Positions 8,854 through 16,578 of a stretch of 64,000 bases of DNA are shown piece by piece; within the stretch, counting starts at the first letter, position 1; every line of letters starts with the position of its first letter. The notes beneath the pieces are model-generated. The model was given only the letters and a program-made list of their open reading frames with translations. It was not told where the DNA came from and searched no databases. Source of the DNA: Siphonobacter aquaeclarae (GTDB taxonomy: Bacteria; Bacteroidota; Bacteroidia; Cytophagales; Spirosomataceae). The stretch covers positions 613,515-677,514 of the forward strand of contig NZ_FNGS01000001.1 in the NCBI RefSeq assembly GCF_900103285.1, written 5' to 3'. A program made the position numbers and the translations under genes.

Positions 8854-10317
8854 ATGCGCAACCGACTTCTGTTTCTCTTTTCCGTCTGGATACTGTCGGC
8901 CTGTACCGACGGGTTTGAAGACATCAACAAGAATCCGAACTCTCCGGAGACGATCAATTCCGACTACCTGATGTCGAATGTAGTCCTGTCGTCCGCCTAC
9001 TATTACCAGACCCAGGCCTTCACCGGCCGGGCCGCGAATGCGGGGCGGTACATTACCCTGGTTCGCAACACGGATTACACCAATTTCAACTGGGGGCCGG
9101 TAGGCTGGTGGGATCCCTACGCCTACCTCACTCTCAACTACACCCTCTACCAGCAGGCAAAGGAAAAAGGGGAAGACCAGTACCTGGCGGTGGCGAAGAT
9201 TATGAAGGCCTTTAATTTCGGGTATCTGTCTGATTTATACGGGGATATCCCCTATAGCCTGGCGCTGCAATCGAAAGAAAGCGGGCTGACCCGGCCGGCC
9301 TATGACAAGCAGGAAGCGATTTTTCCGGCCCTGCTGACAGAGCTGAAAGAAGCCAATGAACTGCTTCAGACGACGACGAAAACCATCGTCGCGACCTCCG
9401 ACGTTCTGTATGCCGGAAATACCCTGAAATGGCGGAAGTTCGCCAATTCCCTGCGCCTGCGGTACCTGCTGCGTATTTCGAAAAACTATCCCCAGGCGTT
9501 TACTGAAATGCAGGAAATACTGGGCGATAAAACGAAGTACCCCATCCTCGAAAGCAACGCCGACAACCCCGAAATCAAGTACCTCGGCACCCTCGCCGCC
9601 AACAGCTGGCCGGGAGGTACCCTGGCCATGATCGACTTTGATTTCACGAAAACGAAGGCGAGTAAGGAGCTGGTGGATCGCCTCACCGCGCGCAACGACC
9701 CCCGCCTGCCGGTATGGGTAGCGCCGGTGACGGCTGCAACGGGGGCGACGGTCGACAAAAACACGTACGTCGGCGTACCCCACGCCATCGCCGATCCGGC
9801 GTCGTACAACGGCGGCGAAACGCATATTTCCACCTTCAGTACCCTCATCCGGAAAAATGCCGACGACAAGCTGAAAGCCAGCATGCTTACCTATGCCGAG
9901 CAGTGTTTTATCCTGGCGGAAGCGCTCCAGCGGAAGGCCGTGACGTTCTCCGGAGAAACCGCTGAAAGCCTGTATTACAAGGGGATAGACGCATCGATGG
10001 ACTACTGGGGCGTCAAAGCCCAGGCCACAACACAGGGCTATGCGGCGCAGCCGCTCGTGAAGTACGACGGCACCCTCGAGCAGCTCATCACCCAGAAATG
10101 GCTGGCCAATTTCTTCAAAGGCAGCGAAGGGTGGTTTGATAACCGGCGGACAGGTTACCCGGTCTTCCAGCCCGGGCCGCTTTCCCTCCTGTCCAAAATG
10201 CCGCAGCGTTTCCGCTACCCGGATACCGAGACGGCCACGAACAACGAGAACTACAAAAAAGCCGTCGCAGCGTTTGGCGCAGATGATGAGTATACCCTGA
10301 TGTGGTATTTGAAATAG
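8854..10317 (+). CDS. SusD/RagB-family nutrient-binding outer-membrane lipoprotein
   Basis: A 487-residue lipoprotein with a lipobox ending LSAC at residues 13-16, so it is lipidated and placed on the outer membrane as the lid of the upstream SusC. The start of the mature protein (TDGFEDINKNPNSPETINSD) and the mid-region KIMKAFNFGYLSDLYGDIPYS are typical of the SusD-like_2 branch, which is rich in TPR-like helices. It forms a sigma-fecR-susC-susD unit with the three genes before it. Its TAG stop (10315-10317) lies inside a G-rich extragenic repeat. Confidence 0.93.
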   Translation: MRNRLLFLFSVWILSACTDGFEDINKNPNSPETINSDYLMSNVVLSSAYYYQTQAFTGRAANAGRYITLVRNTDYTNFNWGPVGWWDPYAYLTLNYTLYQQAKEKGEDQYLAVAKIMKAFNFGYLSDLYGDIPYSLALQSKESGLTRPAYDKQEAIFPALLTELKEANELLQTTTKTIVATSDVLYAGNTLKWRKFANSLRLRYLLRISKNYPQAFTEMQEILGDKTKYPILESNADNPEIKYLGTLAANSWPGGTLAMIDFDFTKTKASKELVDRLTARNDPRLPVWVAPVTAATGATVDKNTYVGVPHAIADPASYNGGETHISTFSTLIRKNADDKLKASMLTYAEQCFILAEALQRKAVTFSGETAESLYYKGIDASMDYWGVKAQATTQGYAAQPLVKYDGTLEQLITQKWLANFFKGSEGWFDNRRTGYPVFQPGPLSLLSKMPQRFRYPDTETATNNENYKKAVAAFGADDEYTLMWYLK

Positions 10318-10390
10318 CATGGGGCAAGGGGCAGAGGGCATGGGGTGGCGTACTCCCACCCTCTGCCCCATGCCCCTTGCCCCATGCTAT
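10314..10390. repeat. ATGGGGCA-type extragenic inverted repeat
   Basis: A perfect 20-bp inverted repeat (ATAGCATGGGGCAAGGGGCA at 10314-10333 against 10371-10390) encloses further shuffled units of GGGGCA, GAGGGCATGGGG and their complements. It overlaps the susD stop codon. Related unit sequences recur at 10488-10545 and 21565-21600. No T tract follows, so it is not a classical terminator. Confidence 0.75.
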
Positions 10391-10487
10391 CCCACATCAC
10401 CTGTAGTGCGTTCTTTTCATCCCTGACATTTTCGCCCCGCTGGTTTCGACGTTGCTCAACCACCGGCCACCGCGCAGCATATGGGCA

Positions 10488-10550
10488 TGGAGCGGGACTA
10501 CCCCACCCTATGCCCCACGCCCTCTGCCCCATGCCCTCCCGCAACACCCT
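10488..10550. repeat. Second copy of the ATGGGGCA/TGCCCC repeat family
   Basis: Short units of the type TATGCCCCACGCCCTCTGCCCC and ATGCCCTCCCGC run right up to the ATG at 10551 of the next sigma gene. With the 10314-10390 element it forms a cluster about 240 bp long. Ribosome loading would have to occur within or next to this C-rich stretch. Confidence 0.6.
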
Positions 10551-11087
10551 ATGAACCCTCCCAGCCAGCAGCTCCTCAACGACATCACGCAAGGAAATGA
10601 ATCTGCATTTGCCCTGTTGTACAACCGGTACCGGCCCTCGGCGCTTCGCTATTGCCTCGCCATCGTGAAGGAGCCCGAGGAAGCCGAAAATATCTTTCAC
10701 GAAGTACTGATCAAGCTTTGGGAACGAAGAACGTTCATCAACCCGGAGCTCAATTTTCACGCTTACCTGTTTACCTGTCTCCGGAATACATGCTTTGATT
10801 TTCTGAAGGAAATGGAGCGTGACGCCTTCGTACGCCAGCAATATGCCGAGCGCCAGTATGCCTGTGGGGACGAAGATTATGAGGAGCATGAGCAGCGGCT
10901 CGTCCGTCTGCGTCAGGCGATCCATACCCTTCCCCGTCGCCGGAAGCGCATTCTCCTGTTGACCATCGAGCAGGATCATTCGTACCAGGAGATCGCGGAG
11001 CTCCTGCATATCTCCCGTAATACGGTCAAAAATCACCTGGTAAAAGCCCGGCATGTCCTGCGCGAACAACTGATTCCGCGGCGATAG
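10551..11087 (+). CDS. ECF-type RNA polymerase sigma factor, no adjacent anti-sigma gene
   Basis: A 178-residue sigma-70 family protein. Region 2 covers ~20-90 (FALLYNRYRPSALRYCLAIV, EAENIFHEVLIKLWERR, AYLFTCLRNTCFDFLKE) and region 4 covers ~120-175 (LPRRRKRILLLTIEQDHSYQEIAELLHISRNTVKNHLVKA). Start ATG 10551 was chosen because the open frame upstream is only repeat-derived Pro/His-rich sequence. Unlike the two other sigma genes in the window, it has no FecR or SusC downstream; the next gene encodes an MBL-fold hydrolase. Its anti-sigma, if any, must be encoded elsewhere. Confidence 0.9.
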   Translation: MNPPSQQLLNDITQGNESAFALLYNRYRPSALRYCLAIVKEPEEAENIFHEVLIKLWERRTFINPELNFHAYLFTCLRNTCFDFLKEMERDAFVRQQYAERQYACGDEDYEEHEQRLVRLRQAIHTLPRRRKRILLLTIEQDHSYQEIAELLHISRNTVKNHLVKARHVLREQLIPRR

Positions 11088-11131
11088 CCCCGACGCCACA
11101 TTCCGGCGTATTACCAGAAATACCGCACCTT

Positions 11132-11845
11132 ATGCAGCTTTTACGCCATATTTACCAGATCGGGGGTGATCTCAACGGAATCACCTTCGACGAGCCCGAC
11201 GCCCTCTGGAACGACGGCAATTCGTATATAGTTGATACCGGCGAAGGCCTTATCCTCTTCGATTGCGGCTGCGGAGATACCTTCGATCAGCTGCTGGCCA
11301 ACATGCGTTACTGGGGTCTGAACCCTGACAACATCCGCTACGCCATTCTCACGCACCCCCATTTTGACCATGCCGGCGGCGCCTACCTTTTCCGGCAGCG
11401 CGGCGTCCGGTTGCTGGCTATCCGTGAAACGGCAGAGGCCGTCGCCGCAGGAGACGAGCGCTGCTGCGGATACCTCTATCACAAAACCTTTACACCTGTA
11501 GAAGTAGATCAGGTACTGGTCGACGGGGAGGAAATCTGCCTTGCAGGGTTGACCATCACCGTTATGCACCTGCCGGGCCACAGCATGGGTTGCACTGCCT
11601 TTTTCTTTTTGTGGGACGGGAAACGAGTGGTCATCAGCGGGGACGTCATCGGTACCCTCCTCAGCGGAGACTTCGGCTGGAGCGGCTCCATCGACTTCAA
11701 CAAAACCCTGTACATCGATTCCCTGCGGCGCTTCGCCCGGATCGATACCGACGTCATGCTTCCCGGGCACGGGATGAGCTATTTTCACCAGCCCCGACGG
11801 CGGGTGGAAGACGCCCTCAACGCCGCGCTGATGCAGTGGAGATAA
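11132..11845 (+). CDS. MBL-fold metallo-hydrolase
   Basis: A 237-residue metallo-beta-lactamase-fold enzyme, predicted cytoplasmic with no signal peptide. The metal-binding set is complete: H75-x-H77-x-D79-H80 (LTHPHFDHAGG), H150 (LPGHS), D171 (SGDV) and H213 (PGHG), which supports a binuclear zinc or iron centre. Such enzymes hydrolyse thioesters, lactones, lactams or phosphodiesters; the substrate cannot be called from sequence. It lies 44 bp after the orphan sigma gene in the same direction and may be transcribed with it. Confidence 0.9.
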   Translation: MQLLRHIYQIGGDLNGITFDEPDALWNDGNSYIVDTGEGLILFDCGCGDTFDQLLANMRYWGLNPDNIRYAILTHPHFDHAGGAYLFRQRGVRLLAIRETAEAVAAGDERCCGYLYHKTFTPVEVDQVLVDGEEICLAGLTITVMHLPGHSMGCTAFFFLWDGKRVVISGDVIGTLLSGDFGWSGSIDFNKTLYIDSLRRFARIDTDVMLPGHGMSYFHQPRRRVEDALNAALMQWR

Positions 11846-11928
11846 CCTTCGCCCCGGTGTCTGTCTGATTCGGGGGGAAGTTTGTCCGCCTCGGCCGGAA
11901 TCCGGTGTCCGGCGAGAAAAGAGCAGCC

Positions 11929-11936
11929 TAGTTTTG
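11929..11936 (+). promoter_or_regulatory. Candidate -7 element for the DoxX-like gene
   Basis: TAGTTTTG matches TAnnTTTG and lies 28 nt before the ATG at 11964. No clear -33 TTG is seen at the expected spacing. Confidence 0.35.
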
Positions 11937-11963
11937 TGTCATAACTTCTTAACTATCAAGACA

Positions 11964-12362
11964 ATGTCACACAAAACTGCAACCATCATCTACTGGATTG
12001 GCGCCCTGCTCACTTCACTCTGGTTTGGCGCCAGCGGCTTCTTCGAACTGACCAAAAACCCGCTGGTATGGGAGATCACACAGCAACTGGGCTACCCGGC
12101 CCACTTCATCTATATCCTCGGCGTGGCAAAGGTATCCGGCGTTATCGTGCTGCTGATTCCCGATAAGCTGCTCCGTTTGAAAGAATGGGTATTCGCCGGA
12201 GTATTCTTTGATATCCTCTTCGCTTTCGGCTCGAAGCTGGCCGTACTCGGTCTGCCGGCCACAGTCGACGCCGTTGTTGCATTTGTTATGGTTTCCGTCA
12301 CCTATGCCATGTTCCGGAAACTATACCCCGGCTGGCACGCGTCTGTATCTGTCGCCCGATAG
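11964..12362 (+). CDS. DoxX-like small membrane protein
   Basis: A 132-residue protein with four predicted membrane helices (~8-25, 50-70, 78-98, 103-120), fitting the DoxX/DoxX_2 family. The motif WIGALLTSLWFGASGFFELTK near the N-terminus is typical. Members are poorly characterised; some are linked to quinone or thiosulfate metabolism or to redox stress. ATG 11964 was preferred over the earlier in-frame start at 11934 because the extra residues lack conservation and would cover the -7 element. A terminator follows. Confidence 0.85.
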   Translation: MSHKTATIIYWIGALLTSLWFGASGFFELTKNPLVWEITQQLGYPAHFIYILGVAKVSGVIVLLIPDKLLRLKEWVFAGVFFDILFAFGSKLAVLGLPATVDAVVAFVMVSVTYAMFRKLYPGWHASVSVAR

Positions 12363-12380
12363 TCCTTTGAATTATCCGGA

Positions 12381-12421
12381 AAAAGCGTCCTCTGTCGGTT
12401 CAGACAGAGGACGCTTTCGTT
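12381..12421 (+). terminator. Terminator after the DoxX-like gene
   Basis: A 15-bp stem (AAAGCGTCCTCTGTC, 12382-12396, with 12403-12417) closes a 6-nt loop and is followed by a weak T-rich run (TTTCGTTTG). The A-run on the left could also let it act on the other strand. Confidence 0.75.
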
Positions 12422-12601
12422 TGCTCCGGTATTCACTTAATTCTGCTAGGTATTTTCCATCAGGATATTGCATGTTGCCGGTAAATCTGTTAGAATCGTA
12501 TTGGGAAAACCGCTCAGGGAAAGCCAGCCGGTCTCTGCAGAAGGCGTCCGTTCCTCCGGCCGGCAACTCCCGACAGCTTCTCAGCGAAACCTATCTTGTT
12601 C

Positions 12602-14182
12602 ATGCACAGCATTTTACCGTTTTTACTGGCGATGGTAGCCGCCGTTGTCCTGCTGGAAATGTGGGCCACGCGACTGAAAATTGCCTATCCCGTATTGCTC
12701 GTTCTGGCGGGGTTGCTCGTCAGTTTCATTCCGGGACTGCCTCCGGTGCGGATCGATCCGGACCTTATTTTCTTCATCTTTTTACCTCCGCTCCTGTTCG
12801 AAGCGGCATGGTCCATTTCCTTCAAGGAGATGAAAAAATGGTGGCGGATCATCGGAAGCTTCGCGTTTCTGGTGGTGTTTTTCACGGCGCTTTCGGTCGC
12901 GGTGGTGACCAGTTACGTGATTCCCGGCTTCACCCTGGCGCTGGGCTTTTTGCTGGGTGGAATTGTTTCTCCGCCCGATGCCATCAGCGCCGGTGCGATC
13001 ATGCGGTTTGTGAAAGTTCCGCATTCCACGTCAACGATTCTGGAGGGCGAAAGCCTCCTCAACGACGCCTCCTCCCTGATTATCTTTCGTTTCGCCCTGA
13101 TCGCGGTTGGTACCGGCCAGTTTATCTGGCAGGAAGCAGCGCTTAGTTTTCTATGGATGATCGTCGGCGGAGCAGGGTTAGGTCTCGGCCTTGCCTGGGT
13201 GTTCGTACAGGCGCACAAGCGACTCCCGACAGATGCGCCTTCTGATATCGCGCTTACCCTCATCGAGCCTTACTTCCTGTACTGGCTCGCCGAGCAGGTC
13301 CATAGTTCCGGCGTACTCGCGGTGGTTTCGGGCGGGTTGTATATGTCGACGCAGCGCCTGTCTTTCCTCAACAGCGGTAGCCGCATTGGCAGCTATGGTG
13401 TCTGGGAGAGCTTCGCGTTTATTCTCAACGGAGTCGTCTTTCTGGTTATCGGGCTGGATCTTCCGGAGATCGTCGACGGCCTCCGTTCCAAAGGTATCCC
13501 GCTGACAACGGCTATCGGGTATGGCGTGCTGGTAACCGGCGTGCTCGTCGCCGCACGAATCATCAGTTCCTACGCCGCAATGCTTGCTACGCTGATCTTC
13601 CGGCCGAGCGTCGCCCCAATCTTTCAATCGCGGCGGCGGTCGCTGCTCATGCCGCTCGTATTGGGATGGACGGGTATGCGGGGCGTCGTTTCATTGGCGG
13701 CAGCGCTGGCGATACCCGTCGCGCTCGACAGCGGCGCGGCGTTTCCCCAGCGTAACCTGATCCTTTTCATCACGTTTGTCGTCATTCTCCTGACGCTGGT
13801 CGTACAGGGATTAACCCTTCCCTTCATTATCCGGCGAAGCGGCATTCACACTCCCGCATACGAAGAGAGCGAAGAGCAGGCCCGGCAGCAGCTGAAACAG
13901 GGTCTGCGGGAGCATACCTTCCGTTTTCTCCGGCACAAGCACGAAAACGGATTTCACGATCATGCCGGGGTTCAGAAGTTACTGCGGCACTGGGAGGATA
14001 AAAACCGGTCGTCGGAAGAAAACTGGATGGACGACCAAACCCGCGTCATCTTCATTGAAATGCTGGAAAGCCAGCGTCGGTACCTGGCCGACGCCAACAA
14101 CGATCCCATGCTCAGCGAGGAAATTATCCGCCGGCAGCTCTACCAGCTCGATCTGGAGGAGGAGCGGCTGAAGATTATTTAA
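12602..14182 (+). CDS. CPA1-family Na+/H+ antiporter
   Basis: Inner-membrane cation/proton antiporter of 526 residues with about 12 helices. CPA1 signatures are FFIFLPPLLFEAAW (amiloride-site-like region), GGIVSPPDA and LEGESLLNDASSL (cation/proton-binding core) and GMRGVVSLAAALA. A hydrophilic C-terminal tail of about 110 residues (EESEEQARQQLKQGLREHTF onward) should be cytoplasmic and regulatory. It would export Na+ (or K+) and help pH homeostasis. A TTG at 12596 is also in frame; ATG 12602 is preferred. The gene stands alone between two terminators. Confidence 0.93.
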   Translation: MHSILPFLLAMVAAVVLLEMWATRLKIAYPVLLVLAGLLVSFIPGLPPVRIDPDLIFFIFLPPLLFEAAWSISFKEMKKWWRIIGSFAFLVVFFTALSVAVVTSYVIPGFTLALGFLLGGIVSPPDAISAGAIMRFVKVPHSTSTILEGESLLNDASSLIIFRFALIAVGTGQFIWQEAALSFLWMIVGGAGLGLGLAWVFVQAHKRLPTDAPSDIALTLIEPYFLYWLAEQVHSSGVLAVVSGGLYMSTQRLSFLNSGSRIGSYGVWESFAFILNGVVFLVIGLDLPEIVDGLRSKGIPLTTAIGYGVLVTGVLVAARIISSYAAMLATLIFRPSVAPIFQSRRRSLLMPLVLGWTGMRGVVSLAAALAIPVALDSGAAFPQRNLILFITFVVILLTLVVQGLTLPFIIRRSGIHTPAYEESEEQARQQLKQGLREHTFRFLRHKHENGFHDHAGVQKLLRHWEDKNRSSEENWMDDQTRVIFIEMLESQRRYLADANNDPMLSEEIIRRQLYQLDLEEERLKII

Positions 14183-14195
14183 TTGCTTCGACAAC

Positions 14196-14230
14196 AAAAA
14201 GGCCTTCGTATCGGATACGAAGGCCTTTTT
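14196..14230. terminator. Bidirectional terminator between convergent genes
   Basis: The stem AAAAAGGCCTTCGTATC pairs with GATACGAAGGCCTTTTT, with A and T tracts at both ends. It lies between the antiporter (plus) and the DUF1223 gene (minus) and can stop transcription from both sides. Confidence 0.9.
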
Positions 14231-14243
14231 GTATCACATGACA

Positions 14244-15020
14244 TTACTTCCCTGAAGTTTCCGGCGTCGTTACCACTGCCCGGGAAGCAGCGGAGATAAT
14301 ACCCGTATCGCGGTTCTGAACGAAGCTGATCAACTCCCAATCTCCGGTGTTAAATCCCGCCGGTACAGGGATCTGACGCGTATTTTCACCCGAAACCGGA
14401 TAGGTCTGAAGATCGCGGACAATCTGCACGTGGGACAGGGTCCGACCTTCGTTTTCTCCCCGTTTGACCTGACTTATCCCTTCTTTCTGTACAACGGCGA
14501 CGAGCAGTTCATCGCCGGAGCCGGCACCTTTCGTGGTATAGTGAAGTGCCAGTTTCCCGTTCTGCCATTCGGCATGCGTTTCGAGGGACGCAGCCGAAGG
14601 CCGGCTCAAAGCCGTTCGTATCCGGGCGCGTACTTTCGCTTCGTCTGAACCGATGCACTCGTCGCTCCCGTTCACAACCAGCTGCGGCGTATACAGCAGA
14701 CTCGACAGCGAGCGACTGTACCGGTTCTGCCGCCGGGTAAAAGCGATGCTGCTGAAGCGGTCTTTCCAGCCCTGGTGGTCCCAGTAATCGACGTGATAGG
14801 CGAGGATATAAACCGGCTTGTCTCCCGTTTCGCTGCGGATGCGGGCCAGGAGGGCGTCGGCAGGCGGGCAACTGGAGCACCCTTCCGACGTAAACAGTTC
14901 GAGGACGGCAAACCCGTCGGCAGCCATCGGGCGATCGGGTTCGGATTTGCAACGGGCGGCGGCGGCAAATACCATCAGGACGATGACCGGCGCGGTAACC
15001 AGGACGTGTAATGTTCTCAT
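14244..15020 (-). CDS. DUF1223 family secreted thioredoxin-like protein
   Basis: A 258-residue protein with a hydrophobic N-terminus (MRTLHVLVTAPVIVLMVFAA), so exported or anchored. The body matches DUF1223, a thioredoxin-fold family: VLELFTSEGCSSCPPADALL holds a CxxC pair in the usual place, followed by ILAYHVDYWDHQGWKDRFSS and YTPQLVVNG. Function is not established; a redox role is plausible from the CSSC pair. Start ATG at 15020 was chosen because it follows a TAnnTTTG element and gives a clean signal segment; the longer frame to 15098 does not. Confidence 0.87.
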   Translation of the reverse strand: MRTLHVLVTAPVIVLMVFAAAARCKSEPDRPMAADGFAVLELFTSEGCSSCPPADALLARIRSETGDKPVYILAYHVDYWDHQGWKDRFSSIAFTRRQNRYSRSLSSLLYTPQLVVNGSDECIGSDEAKVRARIRTALSRPSAASLETHAEWQNGKLALHYTTKGAGSGDELLVAVVQKEGISQVKRGENEGRTLSHVQIVRDLQTYPVSGENTRQIPVPAGFNTGDWELISFVQNRDTGIISAASRAVVTTPETSGK

Positions 15021-15041
15021 TTTTAGCTGATTTTGTTGATT

Positions 15042-15049
15042 CAAAAGTA
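15042..15049 (-). promoter_or_regulatory. Candidate -7 element for the DUF1223 gene
   Basis: Read on the minus strand, TACTTTTG matches TAnnTTTG and lies 21 nt before the ATG at 15020. Confidence 0.4.
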
Positions 15050-15231
15050 CCGGCGACCCGATACGGAACACAGCGAAAACCAGCCGAAACGGACACATCT
15101 ATGCCCGGATCAGACAAAAGGGGCGCCGGAAATGGAATGCTCCTAAAACGTCAGGTACTTTTCAGGAACATTTTTCTGAATGAAAAGAGAAGGAATCGAA
15201 AACTCAGCGCAGTCTTCAAAGTACGGCTAAG

Positions 15232-15897
15232 TTATTTGCGGCCCGGCAGATAACCGTGTGTTGCTAAATCTTCTTTCGTTTTCACTTCGAATGTCGATCC
15301 ATCAACAAGTACATAGTTTCTTTCTGTAACCTGCCATACGTCGTCATAATAGTGATCGGTCAGGAGAATACCTTTACTTGTCAACTTAGTCGTAATCACA
15401 TCCTTAATAACATCATGAAAGAGCGGGTCTATCATTGAAAACGGTTCATCCAGCATGAGGAATGGGTGGTCCATATGAGCCAATATGAGGAACTCAAAGT
15501 ACTTTAGTATACCCAGAGAGAGCGCTCCAACCCGCTGGTTTTCAAACGATGCGACACCGGGTGAATAAAATATTCTGTTTTGTACTTCCCCATCTGTGAA
15601 TATCATAGCAATAAGATTTCTGACTTTCATATCACGGGGCAGAAAGCTATGTTGAGGCAGATAGGCGATTAATTTACCGGAAATATTTGCCTTTGGCCAA
15701 AATCGGCTATTGTCGACAAATACTGAGTCTCTCCCGGACGTCATCGTGCCAAATAAAATTTTCATGAGAGTAGATTTACCACAGCTATTTCTGCCAAAAA
15801 TCCCAACTGCTTCGCCAGTTCTCAGGTGAAAATTTACATTCTTCAAGATTACTCTTTTTCCAAACTGTTTCTCGATATGTTTTACCTCTAACTGCAT
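15232..15897 (-). CDS. ABC-type ATPase with degenerate signature motif
   Basis: A 221-residue ABC ATPase domain. Walker A is GIFGRNSCGKST (~32-43), the Q-loop AYLPQHSF, Walker B FLMLDEPFS and the H-loop LLTDHYY. The C-loop that is normally LSGGQ/LSGGE reads LSLGILKYFEF, so the second Gly is lost. From memory, the ending (LATHGYLP) and the region around DEPFSMIDP recall an LptB-like group of stand-alone ATPases in Bacteroidota. It starts 1 bp after the stop of a small membrane protein gene, which may be its partner. The region is clearly AT-richer than its flanks, suggesting transfer. No classical permease is present. Confidence 0.85.
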   Translation of the reverse strand: MQLEVKHIEKQFGKRVILKNVNFHLRTGEAVGIFGRNSCGKSTLMKILFGTMTSGRDSVFVDNSRFWPKANISGKLIAYLPQHSFLPRDMKVRNLIAMIFTDGEVQNRIFYSPGVASFENQRVGALSLGILKYFEFLILAHMDHPFLMLDEPFSMIDPLFHDVIKDVITTKLTSKGILLTDHYYDDVWQVTERNYVLVDGSTFEVKTKEDLATHGYLPGRK

Positions 15898-15898
15898 A

Positions 15899-16171
15899 TC
15901 AGATTGCGAAGAAGGCTCCGGCCAGAATGGCTATACAACTATTTACCAGGTAGGATGTCAGCACTAACCGTACCCTCGTTAAGCCCAGGTTATAATACAG
16001 ATAGTATTCGTTTCCATGAAAAAGCGAGTAAGCAATTAAGCTCAGGACCATCCCGGTACTGAGAAATGAAAAAATCCCACTGGTCGGACCTATTACAAAT
16101 GCCAGTAACAGGGAAATAGCAACATTGAATTTTGTCAAATCAAGGTAATATTTCCAAAAAGCCTGGTTCAT
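15899..16171 (-). CDS. Small three-helix membrane protein, likely partner of the ABC ATPase
   Basis: A 90-residue hydrophobic protein with three predicted helices (~14-33, 35-51, 66-88) and a polar, Tyr-rich stretch between the last two (FHGNEYYLYYNLGLTRVRL). I do not recognise a named family. The 1-bp gap to the downstream ATPase gene indicates coupled expression, so it may anchor the ATPase or form a minimal permease. It shares the AT-rich composition of that gene. ATG at 16171 gives MNQAFWKYYLDLTKFN, a believable cytoplasmic lead before the first helix. Confidence 0.65.
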   Translation of the reverse strand: MNQAFWKYYLDLTKFNVAISLLLAFVIGPTSGIFSFLSTGMVLSLIAYSLFHGNEYYLYYNLGLTRVRLVLTSYLVNSCIAILAGAFFAI

Positions 16172-16578
16172 GCGCTAATTTTTAAACGCCACAAGCTATC
16201 AAGGATTAACTTATTAACACCTTGTCTTTAAAGGCATTAACATATTTTATGATTTCAAGTATGCTTCGGTGAAGAAGGAACCCAACCAACTCTTTGACCG
16301 GCATAAAGATCGTTTGGGCGAGCGAAAGCAAAACGTATTCAAACGAAGGACCCTATTGGTCATTCGGAGCAGGAATGACAATACCAGATATGCTGTATCA
16401 GCAATTTTAACAGGCCGCAGGCATCACCCAAAGCATGTTTGAAAAGGCGATTGTCCTGGTAATTCCTTCAGCGGTAGCTTCTTTGGCATCATCCACGCAG
16501 ATTTGTCGTATCTCAGTAAATACCTTTACCTGCCCAGCTTTGGGGGTGAGCCCAAAATCCGTTGCTCCTTCTGTCCTG
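16172..16578. other. 407-bp gap with possible decayed coding remnants
   Basis: No intact gene is seen between the LytTR regulator and the small membrane protein. Two stretches translate into protein-like sequence without a start: plus strand 16273-16410 (45 codons, ending SFGAGMTIPDMLYQQF stop) and minus strand about 16590-16407 (~60 codons, ending FSNMLWVMPAAC stop). Their stop codons overlap tail to tail. They may be remnants of lost genes at the edge of the AT-rich insert, or chance. Confidence 0.3.

Noticed and set aside
10314-10550. Possible CRISPR-like array
   Set aside because: Units are short, irregular and without spacers of constant length; it is a low-complexity inverted repeat.
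10452-10550. N-terminal extension of the orphan sigma factor
   Set aside because: The extra residues are Pro/His-rich and encoded by the extragenic repeat; ATG 10551 begins the conserved region.
12208-13146. 312-codon plus-strand frame across the DoxX-like gene end and the antiporter start
   Set aside because: It spans a terminator and two real genes in another frame, and its sequence has no recognisable domain.
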